Shown: positions 22,874 to 33,086 of the stretch, piece after piece
Position numbering within the stretch: position 1 is the first letter of the stretch
Layout: each line of letters opens with the position of its first letter
NCBI GenBank assembly: GCA_004431415.1
Contig: QPMI01000327.1
Span: 1 to 61,337 of the forward strand
DNA from: Cyanophora paradoxa
Lineage: Eukaryota; Glaucocystophyceae; Cyanophorales; Cyanophoraceae
Reading direction: 5' to 3'
DNA: 61,337 nucleotides
Translations under genes and position numbers: made by a program
The notes under the pieces: generated by a model
What the model was told of the DNA's origin: nothing
Databases searched by the model: none
The model's input: only the letters and a program-made list of their open reading frames with translations

Positions 22874-25800
22874 CTAGATGTGGGAGGCGCGGCGGCGGAG
22901 CGGGGGGTCGCTGAGGCGGAGGAAGGGGAGCTCGCCGGGGGCGGGCGACGCCGGCTGCGGCTGCGTCGGGGAGGGCGAGGCGCGCCGGGGCGCGGGGGAG
23001 GTGGCGAGGGAGGAGCGGCGCAGGGGCGGCGCCGGGGAGATGCTCGCCGAGCGCGGCCGGATGACCTCGGGGCTCCGCGGCGCCAGGCTCGCCGCCGTCG
23101 GCGCCAGCAGCCGCGCGGGGTCGCGGCTCGCGCGCCGCCCGAGGTGCGGGGAGGAGGCGCGGCGGGACATGCCGGGGGAGGGGAGGGCGAGGTGCGGCGA
23201 GGCGGAGGCGTCGGCGTCGCGGCTGGAGGCCGGCTCGTCGGTCTCGCGGGGGAGCTGCTTCTGGAGGGAGGGGGCGGCGGAGAGGACGGCGCGGCGGATG
23301 TGGTGCAGGCGGGCGGCCACCCAGTCCCGCGCCGCCTCCTCCACCTGCGTCGGCGCCTTCGCCCGCAGGTCCACCTGCGCCCCGCCCCGCCCCGCCTCGC
23401 CCCCCGCGGCAGGAGGGGGCGGCGGGGGCACGCGCCTGCTCGAGGTGCGTGACCTCGACGGCGCCGCGGAGGCGCTTGATGGCGAAGCCCCAGATGAGCG
23501 TCTTCGCCCGCACGTACCCCGCCGCGGAGGCGGCACCCAGCCCGGCGGCGGCGGCACCTCCGCGCCCGCCGGCGCGGCGACGGAGGCGCGGCGGCCGGCG
23601 GCCGGCGCGCTGGGGGGCTTCGGGAGCGGGCGGTGGCGGGGAAGGGGCCCGGGGAGCGGGCGGCGAGCTCGGAGGGGTCCGGGGGCGAGGCGGCGGCGAC
23701 GATATAGTCGCCGGCGGGGTCCTGCACGAAGCTCGCAAGGAGGAGCGTGTCCCGCGGCCGAAACGTCGCCATCGGTGCCGCGATCGGCACGTACTCGAGC
23801 TGCGCGGGGCGACGGGGTTCAGGCGGGGCGGGCGGCGGGGCTGGAGGGGCCGGGGCCAGGGCCGGGGCCAGGGCCGGGGCCGGGGCCGGGGCCGGGGGCG
23901 GGCGCGGGCGCGGGGGGCGGGCCTTGATGTGGCGAAGGGCGAGGTCGCGGCTGCGGTCCGCCCCGTCGGGGGCCACCTCCAGCCGCGCCACCGCCTCCGC
24001 CCGGGGTCCCACCAGCCCCGCCGCCCCGTGTCCCACACCATCGCTGCCGTCCCCCCGCCGGCCTCAGCGCGGGCGGCGGGCCCGGGGCGGCGCAAAGGGG
24101 CGGGCGCGCCGAAGAGCTGGTCGGCGGAGACGTCGTGCAGCTGCGGGTCGCGTCGGGCCGCGCGTGGCGGCGCGGGGGCGGGGGACTGTCCGCACCTTGA
24201 CGACTGCCTTGAGGAGCGGGGCGCCCTGCACGTGCTTCCCGCTCGGCGGGGCGGGGCGGGGCGGGGCGGGGCGGGGGCGGACGAGGGAGGCGGCGTCCTT
24301 GGCGTCGGGCGGCCGCTCGTACACGGGCGTCCCCTGCGCCGACACCTGCCCCCGCCCCCGCCCTCCGCATCGGCCCCCCGCCGCCGCCCCGCGGGGAGGG
24401 GCGGGGGCGCGCCTTGCAGACGCCCCAGCCGCTCGTGTCGAGGAGCGCCTCGAACCGCTGCCGCACCCGCGCTGCCCCGCCCCGCGCGTCGCCGGCGTTC
24501 ACTCCGCGGGCGGGGCGGGGCGGGGCACCGGCGAAGTCCTTGACGGCCTCGGGGTCCCAGACGGGGCGCTCCTCGGGGCTCCACCCCTCCCGCGCCGCCC
24601 ACGCCAGGGCGCCCCCCGGGCCCGCCGTCGGCGACGGGAGCACCCCGCGCCGCGTCTCCGGCCCGTCCTCGTCGGGCGCCGAGGAAGGCGAGTCCGGGGA
24701 GGCCCGCGGGCCGCCGAGCAGCGTCGGCGTCTCCCGCTCGATCTCCTCGCGCGCCGCGATGAGCTGCTGGTACGGGCTGCCCCCCCGTCCCCCGCGTCGG
24801 GCGCTCCTCCGCGGCGGCGGCGGGGCGGGGCGGGCGCACTGGGAGACGTCGGCGAAGTCGCTCGGGGGCAGGGCGAGCTCCCCGCTCCCCTTCTGCTCCC
24901 GCTCGTCCATCTCGGACGCCCACTGCTGGCGGCTCAGCGGGGCGCGGGGCGCGGGAGGGGCGGGGGGGGGAGCGGGCCTTGAAGAGGCGCTCGGCGACGG
25001 GCATGCGGGCCTGGAGGCCGAGGAGGAAGAGCCCGTGCGCACTGATCGCCTCCACGTCGCTCAGCTGCGGGAACCGCGCCTGCCCGCCCCGCCCGCCCCG
25101 CCCGCCTCGTCACTTAGGCGAAGGCTGAGGCCGAGGCCGAGGCCGAGGCCGGCCGGCGGGGCGCACGTCGGGCTGGATGGTGACGACGACCTCGACGAGG
25201 TTCTTGTGGCGCGACGTGGTCGTCTCGAGGACGCGGGCGATGTCCGAGGCGAAGAAGACCCGCTGCGTCCCCGACTCCGCCACCCGCACCGCCTCCTCCT
25301 CGAACTTGACCGCCCGCCAGCGCCACACCACCCGCTTCCCTGCCCCGAGCGCTTCAGGCCCCGCGGCGCGCGGCGGCGGCGACGCGCGGATACCGTGGAA
25401 CACGCGGAATTCTCTCTCGACGGGCTGCTGCCGGGACTGCTGCCGCGCGAGGGTCTTGCCCCGCGCGATGAGGTTCGCCGGCGTCCCGCTCACGTCCAGC
25501 TGCCGCGAAGATTACACGGCGAGCCGCGAGCCAGCGGGGAAAACTATACGGCGGACGCTACGTACCGCAGACTTGAGCAGGTTCGTCAACTCCCTCTGCT
25601 CGTAGTCGAAATTTCCGCCGTCCAGCAGTGATCGCTGATCCTCCAGCTGCGGCGAGGCGCTCCCGGCCGCCGCGCGCACGGGATTGAATGATACGCGGTG
25701 TAGGGAGGCGGTTGACTGTTGTTGTGCCTCCGCGAGCGACACGTGCGACAGCCGGTGATTGGGGTCGCTAACGCGAATGCGCTCCTTCGTTACTTGCGGG

Positions 25801-25913
25801 TCGCGTGCGTCGATTGGCGCCGGCAAAGCCGGCATTGGCGGCATTGGAACGTCTCCCATCCCGCCGACCCACGAGCTCTTCCGCGACTGCGAGGCTGCTG
25901 GCGTGCTCGACAT
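22874..25913 (-). CDS. START-domain lipid-binding protein
   Basis: START domains bind and move lipids or sterols in a hydrophobic pocket. The ATG at 25913 opens a Pro/Ala-rich N-terminus. A conserved-looking block of unknown family follows (EFRVFHGI, RVFFASDIARVLETTTSRHK, about 25440-25200), then AISAHGLFLLGLQARMPVA (about 25050). The START region runs from about 24540 to about 23280. In order, the recognisable pieces are WDPEAVKDFA, TSGWGVCKA, KHVQGAPLLKAVVKV, LHDVSADQLFGA, VPIAAPMATFRPRDTLLLAS (about 23790), DYIVAAASP, KTLIWGFAIKRL and EEAARDWVAARLHHIRRAV. The tail is low-complexity and ends in a TAG at 22874. Introns contain GGGGCC-like repeats. The family assignment rests on the order of these pieces rather than on a search. 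Confidence 0.65.
23849..23900. repeat. GGGGCC-type hexanucleotide repeat in an intron
   Basis: About eight imperfect copies of GGGGCC/GGGGCA lie within an intron of the START-domain gene (read as C-rich on the transcribed strand). Confidence 0.8.
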
Positions 25914-26513
25914 TGTCGGACCGCCACGCGTACGCAGCTACCTGTCCCAGTGTCGCCTGCTAAGCTTTTACTGAAGCACTCACTCTAGATAGGCTGAATC
26001 AGCCGCTTATCAGCGCCGAGAAGCGGCCAAATCGGACGAAGTCGCGACGTTCTCTGCAACTAAGCCGCTGGGCACACTCGGGCCCCGGGGGGCTGCGCGA
26101 TGAGCCCCGTTTCCACTTCTGAGGCTTAGCTAGGGCCTGAGGCCGCTCAGCGTGCTAGCTATGTGTACGGAGCTCCGATCAAGCCTGCCTGCGAATTCGC
26201 GTATCCCCCCAGGCCGTTTGGCTTGTTTTGCAATTGGCCCGGTGGCTTGGGCCGCGGCTTGGCTGGTAATTGGCTTGCCAAGTTGCCTGCAGCTAGCTCG
26301 GCTTGCCCAGGCTTCCTCTTTTCGCCTTGAGCTGCAGCCTAGGCCTGCAGGGTGCCTCTTTATCCCATAGGTACGAGCATCTTGCGTTCAGACGCGCCAC
26401 AGCACAAAACCCGGGATCTCAGAAGTATGGAGACTGTAAAAACACTAACTAAAGCGCCCCCTGACTCGTGCGGTGCATCACAACGTCAATTCAGTGCCTG
26501 CGGAGCAGCGCGC
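25914..26513. other. Intergenic, palindrome-rich
   Basis: No gene is supported. Between about 26140 and 26360 the sequence is moderate in GC and rich in short palindromes (GCTAGC, GAATTC, CAATTG, CTGCAG, CCTAGG) and in repeated TTGGC-type words. Confidence 0.6.
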
Positions 26514-28185
26514 TCAGAAATGCCGCAGAGGGGAGGCCACCAGGCCCAGGCGGGGGAAAACGCACGCGGAGCCGGGGTTGCCGGGGGAGTTGGCGGCGGG
26601 GGCGGGGGCGGGGGTGGGGGTGCCGTGCGGCTCGGCGGCGGCGGCGGGGGCGGCGGCGGCAGCTGACTGGGTGCCGAGGGCGTGGCGCTCGGCCTCAAGG
26701 CGGGCGATGACCTGGTTGTAGATGTGCTCGTGGTGCGTCGCGAAGAGGTACGTCCGCTCCTCGTCCGCCGGCTGGATCACGCCCACCTGGCCCGGCCCTC
26801 AGCGGGGGCGGCCTCGGAGGGGCGGGGCGGGGGCGGGGGCGGCGCGCCCGCTCGCGGACGAGGATCTCGAGGGCGAAGTCGACGCCGGGGTACTTCTTGG
26901 GGACGATGTCCCGGATGCCCCGCAGCCCGAAGAGCTCCTGCGCCCCCGTCACCCCCGGCCCGCCGGCGCGGGGCGGCGCGGGGCGCGGACCTTGAGGTAG
27001 CCGCCCTCCTTCTGCTCGTAGAAGGTCGCGTTGTCGATGAGGTACTTCCGCAGGTGCCACTGCTTCCGGAAGCGCCCCTTCCAGATGTACAGCGGCACCA
27101 GCATCGCCTGGAACTGGCCCGCCCCGCCCGCCCCCGCCCCCGCCCCCGCCCCCAGGCTGTTCCGCCCCGGCGACGTGACGGCGGCCTGGTTCGCGAGGCG
27201 CTTCGCGGCGTAGTGGTCCGGGGGCGTGCTCGCGGGGGCGTCCGACGAGAGGCTCGAGGCCCGCAGGCTGCCGTTGCTCGACGGCGCGCTCAGGCCCGCC
27301 GAGGTCGCCGCCGCGCTTGTCTGCCGCCCCCCCCCGCGGTCGGCCGCGCGCCGCCTCACGGGCCGGGCCCGGCGGGGGGGGGGGGGGGGGGGGGGGGGGG
27401 GGCGGGGCACCCTCGGATCCGACGTCTTCACGATGTCGTTGATCTTGTTATCGCGGAGCCACTGCGCGGCCGAGCGCACGTGTGTGTCAGCTGTACGCGC
27501 GCCGCCGTCTGTCGCGTGTGAGTGAGCTGCACCTGCTGGAATTCCTGCGCGCGGGCGTCAGCCACGAGCTGGCAGAAGCGCGGGGCCACGCGCGCTCGGA
27601 CCTGCTCAACGCTGCTGCGGATCTGGAAGCTGTTGCCCGCCTTGTCAAACACGGGAAGCCGCTGGTTCAACCGCCAGCGGAGGTACTCTGCGCGGCGGCG
27701 TTACAGGCTGAAGCGTCGGGCGGGACGGCACAGCGCACCTTCCATGATACGAGCCTCTGCTCTGGCAGCCTCGGGATCGTTGTCCGCGTCCGCTGAAGCC
27801 GTGCTGCGGTTCGAGAGCGGCCCATCGTAGTGCCGCGGGATCTTGGAGTCAACTGCGCGGGGTCAAGACACACTCCGCCAACCCGAGCTCAAATGACGTA
27901 CACTGCAGACAGAACACGACCGTAGCGGGACGAGGCGCAAGCAAAACGCGTTAGCACAGCTACGAGGGCGAGGAGGGAGCTCGCTTGCCTTGGGCGGAGG
28001 AGGCGCGCGGGGCGTATCAACCGTCGCTTCAAGCTCCTGAGCCGTGGAGTCGGTGACAGTTATGAAAGGAGACGCGGGATATACGCTCTTACTTCGCCAG
28101 TACAGCAGCGCCCCACGCCGAACGCGCTGAAGCAGCTCAGCAAACTGGGCACGGCGGATGTGCTTGTATTCGTGGCCATCGGCTT
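26514..28185 (-). CDS. PH-like domain protein, unknown family
   Basis: An exon downstream of 28185 reads HEYKHIRRAQFAELLQRV and ALLYWRSKSVYPASPFITV. The next segment (from about 27850) reads DSKIPRHYDGPLSNRS and crosses a GT-AG intron near 27750 to EYLRWRLNQRLPVFDK. Later comes AAQWLRDNKINDIVKTSD (about 27470). The C-terminal part has WKGRFRKQWHLRKYLIDN (about 27090), LFGLRGIRDIVPKKY and TYLFATHHEHIYNQVIARLE (about 26750), which in pattern resembles a pleckstrin-homology fold and its closing helix. It ends in an Ala/Pro-rich tail with a stop at 26514. The true start lies at or beyond 28185 and is not identified. The PH call is by pattern only, and no catalytic motif is seen. Confidence 0.45.
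27374..27402. repeat. Poly-G run in an intron
   Basis: There are 29 consecutive G on the plus strand within an intron of the PH-like gene, the longest homopolymer in the window. Confidence 0.9.
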
Positions 28186-28189
28186 CTGC

Positions 28190-28243
28190 GGGGATTCGTG
28201 TCCTCGTTAGGGGGACACGCTCGGGTCGAGGACGCGAATCCCC
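28190..28243. repeat. 17-bp inverted repeat (hairpin), 20-nt loop
   Basis: The arms 28190-28206 (GGGGATTCGTGTCCTCG) and 28227-28243 are reverse complements except for one G-T wobble position. The hairpin sits directly upstream, in transcript sense, of the first recognised exon of the PH-like gene. No function is assigned. Confidence 0.85.
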
Positions 28244-28785
28244 GCGCTAGCTCTGAAAAGCTCGGCAGAATACAGCTATAAACAGCCTAAGAAGAGTAAT
28301 CTCGCACAGGCTATGCAGCTAAGTGCCGAAGGCGAGGGCCGACGACCCAGTGGTTAGGACGCGCTCGGAATGGGGGCAGGCGCTAATGCTCAGCAGACAA
28401 GACACTCGCACGGCACGAACCTGGCCGGACGACTGCCCCGGGAGAGTCGGAACGGCTTGCCTTTGAATTGCTGTACTCCGGCCGGCCTAGAAGGCAGTGG
28501 AAAACCGTTTGAAACGATCGATGAGCGATCTCATATGCATTTGTACTGTGCAATCTAGCTGCATTAGGACAGGAAACGTGCTAGCTAGTACTGCGTAGTA
28601 CTGCCGCGGCGCTGGCATCAATATACACCGTCCGGGCGACAATTGATTAGTCTTATCTACACGCGCTGCCCTTCCCGCCTAGCCTCCGAAAGGCGCAGCA
28701 GCAGGTCCGTGCTGGAAGGGCAGCGCCGGTGAAAATTTCATTCTGGAGCATGAATAAAGAAATTAAAAACAACAGATCCGCATCT
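28244..28785. other. Intergenic, no gene seen
   Basis: This spacer is lower in GC, with short palindromes (CGATCGATG at 28517, CTAGCTAGTACT near 28580). An A-box-like word at 28348-28363 has no partner B-box, so no tRNA is called. Confidence 0.55.
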
Positions 28786-29340
28786 AGTGGCCGAAGATGT
28801 CCTGGGCGAGCCCCTTAAAGAAGGCGTCCGTCATGGTGATGAGCATAATCATGAAGAAAATGAGGAGGAAGGACTCCTGCGCGCGCTTGAAAAGCTGGCG
28901 CGGGGTGGCCCACCTGCAAAGAGACGAGAAAGAATTAACAAAAGGAAAAGGGAATGCTCTCTGTTGCAGAATCTACCAAGGACGCACTTCACGGCTTGCA
29001 GCTCGTTGGGCAGCCACACGTTGAACTTCTCGTCCTTCTCGCCTGGGCGAGGGAGCAGCTTCTGCAGATCCACGTCCGCATTCCGGCTGCGGACAACAGA
29101 GCCGCTGAACGACGACTGCTGGTCTTCCGCCGGCGTGGGGACCGGAGCGGGGGTCTCGTCCTCCTCATCGTCGTCGGCGACGATTGGCTCCGCGCGTTTC
29201 CGAGCCGCACTGGTCTGTGCGACGACGGGCTCCGGTTCCGCCTCCCTCTGAACGGCGACTGGCTGGGGCTCCGCCGGGGCTTCCGCCGCCGCCGCCGGAA
29301 CTTCCTCTGCCGCCGCCGGGGCCTCCTGGGGCTCATCCAT
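28786..29340 (-). CDS. Small single-pass membrane protein, unknown
   Basis: I do not recognise the family. The ATG at 29340 opens a Glu/Ala/Pro-rich acidic N-terminus, followed by QKLLPRPGEKDEKFNVWLPN (about 29060). An intron of more ordinary composition, with a pyrimidine-rich 3' end, spans about 28915-28995 (GT-AG). The last exon encodes ATPRQLFKRAQESF, then one hydrophobic segment (LLIFFMIMLI, about 28870-28840), and ends DAFFKGLAQDIFGH with a TAG at 28786. The topology suggests a C-terminally anchored protein with a cytosolic acidic domain. It lies head-to-head with the beta-galactosidase gene. Confidence 0.6.
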
Positions 29341-29834
29341 ATCCTGGAGCTGGTAAAGGAGGATGTGAGCGGACGACGCGAGCATGTGGCATGACGCGCG
29401 GTTCTGGTCAGCAGCACGAGATATCAAATGGCGAACCCGCTCGGAACGCCGCCGCCGCACACGGCCCATCATGGTGATCTCATGCGTGTTCGAGGCTGCG
29501 GCGCGCGGTCAGCCAGGCGACTCGAAAGCGGAGCTGCAGATTCATCGCGGCTCACCTGCACGAGGCGTGCGCGCCTGGAACAGGAGGCGGCGGGGCGCGA
29601 GAAAGGCGAAGCTAGGCCTGATCGTCACATCGCCGGTGCGCTCGCTAGGCGACGAAGCGGAGAGAGCCGTCCCCCGTGCGGTGCAGCCGGCGGCCCTCGA
29701 CACGGAAGTCGAAGCTACTGGAGCGAAACGCTGAGCGCTGCAGACGCCGGGAAGCCCGGAAGCGAACGCCGCCATTTTCGACTGCCTACCCCCCTGCTGT
29801 CGGGGTAGAGGCACGCTTCCCCCTGCGCGTCGAA
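29341..29834. other. Divergent promoter region
   Basis: This is the gap between the start of the small membrane protein (-) and the beta-galactosidase start (+). Open frames cross it on both strands, but none shows a recognisable domain. It presumably holds both promoters and leaders. Confidence 0.45.
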
Positions 29835-32800
29835 ATGCACGGCGCGCCCCTCGCGTACGGCGTCGATTACTATCCGGAGCAATGGCCGCGCGAGCGATGG
29901 CCGATAGATGCGCGGGAGATGCGGGAGGCAGGCCTCGGCGTCGTTCGGCTCGCCGAGTTCTCTTGGTGCGCGCGCGCGACGTTGCGTTAGGTCCGGTCAT
30001 GCGCCGGGCCCCAGGCTGGGCGGCGCCCTTGCGCGCTCCGTGGCTCTGCTGCGGGCGTACTTTGGTTTCATTCATTAATTCATATCTTACAGGGCCCTTC
30101 TTGAGCCGAAAGAGGGCGTGTTCGAGTGGCAGTGGCTCGGTCCGGAATGCACCTACCCGCGCCTGCACCGTTGCCCTGAAAGCGCTAGCAGACGACGCCA
30201 TCCGGGTGCTCGCAGAGGAAGGGCTTCAAATCTGCATGTGCACTCCAACGCCCACGGTTCGCTCGCGGCTTGCTAGCGCTGGCTCCTCGTCCCGCGGTCC
30301 TCGCTTCGGCCGACGTCCGGTCCCCCCAACGTCGGCAGCCGCCCGCGTGGCTCACGGCAAAGTACCCGCTGTGCCTTCGGGTGGACAACACGAAGTTCGC
30401 CCGAATGCACCCCCAGACGCGGCGGCACGTCTGCGCCAACGATCCCGACTACGGGCGGCTGGCGGAGAGGATCTCGGAGAGGGTGGCTGAACGGTACGGG
30501 CGGCACGGCGCCGTGGTCGCGTGGCAGCTCGACAACGAGTTCGGCTGCCACGACACCGTTCGCTGCGTCTGCGACCACTGCGCGCGCGCCTTCCGAGCGT
30601 GGCTCCAGGTGCACTCCCGGCTCCCGTCCGCCCGCCCCTTCCGCGTCGGGAACCTCATCTCGGGGCGCAGGAGCGGCACGGTACGCTGGAGGCTCTGAAC
30701 GCGGCGTGGGGCACGGCCTTCTGGAGCCAGTGCTACAACGACTGGGCGGAGATCCTGCCTCCGAGGTAGTCGCGCCCCAGCGCCGCGGACCCCGCTCCGC
30801 CCCACGCTAACGCGGGACCAGGCCGGCGCCGGCGGACCAGAACCCGGGCCTGATGCTGGACTTCGCGCGCTTCTCGAGCGACACCTGGGTGCGCTTCGGG
30901 GCCCGCATGGCCGCCGCCGTGCGCCGCCACAGCGACCGGCCCGTCACCCACAACGTGCCCGCCCCGCCCCTGTGCCCGCCGCGGGGCCGGCCCTTGGGGT
31001 TACGCCCCATCCGCAGGGCATGATTCACTACACGCACTACGACCAGTTCGCGCTGGCGGCGCCCCTCGACTTCTTCTCGTGGGACAACTACCGGCACCCG
31101 GGCGCCTCCGTGCGCGCTCCGGCCCCCGCCCCGGCCCCGCTTCCCGCCCCGCGTGACGCCCCGGCCGGCATCCCCGCGCAGCCGCTGAGCGTCGCGGCGA
31201 ACCACGCGTTCATCTGGGTGCGCGCGCCCCGTCCGCGCCGCCGAGCCCCCGGACGGGCGGGGCGGCGAGCGGGGCGGGGCAGGGTGCGAAGCAGGGGAAC
31301 TTCTGGGTGGTGGAGCAGCAGGCGGGGCAGGTGAACTGGAGCAGGCACAACCCGCTGCTGCCGGACGGCGCCCTCTCGCTCGCCGCCGTGCAGGCCCTCG
31401 CCCACGGCGCCGACGGTCTCCTCTTTTTCCGCTGGCGCCAGGCCCGCCACGGCGCCGAGATGGTCCGCCCCGCCCCGCCCCGCCCGCCCCCGCGCCTCGC
31501 CACGGCCGGCGTGCCTGAGGGGCGGGCAGTACCACTCGGGGCTGCTGGACTTTGCGGGGCGGCCGACGCGCGCCCTCGAGGAGGTGCGGGCCCTCGGGCG
31601 GCAGTGGCCGGCCCTCGCCGCCGCCCTCCGCGGCACCCGCCCCGCCACCGAGGCCATCGCCGTCCTCTTCGACTACGACGGCGCGCCCTGCCCGCTACCC
31701 GCCGCCCCAGAAGCCCCCGCCTGACCCCCGGCCAGGCCACTGGGCGCTGGAAGCGCAGCCGCACACCGACCAGCTCAATTTCGGGTCCTACACCGCCGGC
31801 GGGCCGTGCGCGCCGGGCGACGCGTCTCGCGCCACTGCACCGCGCCGACGCCGACGCAGGGGCTCGGACCCCGTGCTGCGCACCGGGGAGGTGGTCCGCG
31901 AGGAGGGCTTTAACGTCGACCGCCGCCAGCCCCTCGTCACCGGCCCGCCCGGCAACGCCGCCGCCGTCTACTGGTGCCACCCTGGGCCCCCTCCCTCCCA
32001 CCGCCGCGCTGGGCCGACAACCGGGCGGGCGGTGCCAGGATCCACTTCTTCGAGGCGTGCTGGCGGCAGGGGCTCGGCTGCGGCGTGCTCCCCGCGGCCG
32101 GCGAGCTGCCGGCCTCGCTGCGGGTCGCCTTCGCGGCCAACGCGCACGTGGTGGACGCGGCGCGGGCGGCGCGCCTGGCGGCCTTCGTGCAGCGCGGGGG
32201 CGCCCTCCTCCTCGGGCCCCGCTCGGGCTACAAGACGCTCGAGAACGCGCTGCAGGAGGGGCCGCAGCCGGGCCCGCTGGGGGCCCTCGTGGGGGCCACC
32301 GTGCGCGAGTTCGACACGGCGGAGCCCGGCGACCCCGTCCTCCTCGCCTTCGAGGGCGCCCTCGCCGGCACCCCGGCGCTCCACGTCGGCGTCTGGCTCG
32401 AGGTCTGGGAGCCCCACGAGGGCCCCAGGGCGCCGAAGTGCCCCGCCCCCTCCCCGCCCCCTCCCCGCCGCCGACGCCGGGCGCGGCAGGTGCTGGCGCG
32501 CTACGTGTGCCCCGGGGCGCGGCGGCGGCACCTGCACGGGAAGGCGGCCATCGTCTCCCGCCGCGTCGGCGCCGGCCGCGTCGTCGCGCTCGGCTGCTTC
32601 GGGGGCGCCGCCCTCCACGCCGCCCTCCTCCCGCTCCTCGGCCTCCCCGCCGCGGCGCCGCTGCCGCACGGCGTCGAGGCGGCGCGCCGCGGCGACCTCC
32701 TCTTCCTCCTCAACCACACCCCCGAGCCCGTCCCCGCCCTCCCCCTCGACTCCCTCCCAGGCCTCCCCCCGGCCGCCGCCGCCGCCGCCCGGACCCTCGC

Positions 32801-32930
32801 CGCCGACGGCTACTCGGCGCAGCTCGCCGCGGAGGACGATATGCCGGGGTGCGGGACGGCGCTCCGCGAGGGGCGCGCCACCCTCGGGCCCTACGGCTAC
32901 CTCGTCCTCCAGCTCGCCCCTTCCCCCTGA
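29835..32930 (+). CDS. GH42 family beta-galactosidase
   Basis: GH42 enzymes release terminal beta-galactose and are common in bacteria. The ATG at 29835 begins [20 protein letters not shown], the classic start of the TIM barrel. After an intron with an AT-richer 3' end comes [12 protein letters not shown], then [11 protein letters not shown]. The acid/base Glu is in QLDNEFG (codon 30537-30539). The zinc-type cysteines follow as C-x-C-x2-C (30563-30580). The nucleophile Glu is in WVVEQQAG (31313-31315). [15 protein letters not shown] (about 31410) precedes the trimerisation and C-terminal domains (about 31540-32900), ending [13 protein letters not shown] and TGA at 32928. At least six introns interrupt the gene, so it is nuclear and not contaminating bacterial DNA. 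No signal peptide is evident. Confidence 0.9.
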
Positions 32931-33086
32931 CCCGCGCCCCGCTCCCCGCGCCTGTCTGTAGCGCGCCCCTCGAATGCGAGCCGCAAGTGTCCTATGGACC
33001 AGCCTCTCTCCGCGCCCCGCGGATCTGCCTGCCTGCCTCGGCGGGTTCAACGGTTGCACGCACACGCAGGCTACACGGCGGGGCGA

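Noticed and set aside
28348-28363. A tRNA A-box-like word (CAGTGGTTAGGACGCG)
   Set aside because: No B-box (GGTTCGANNCC) follows at the right distance and no cloverleaf can be drawn, so neither a tRNA nor a SINE is supported.
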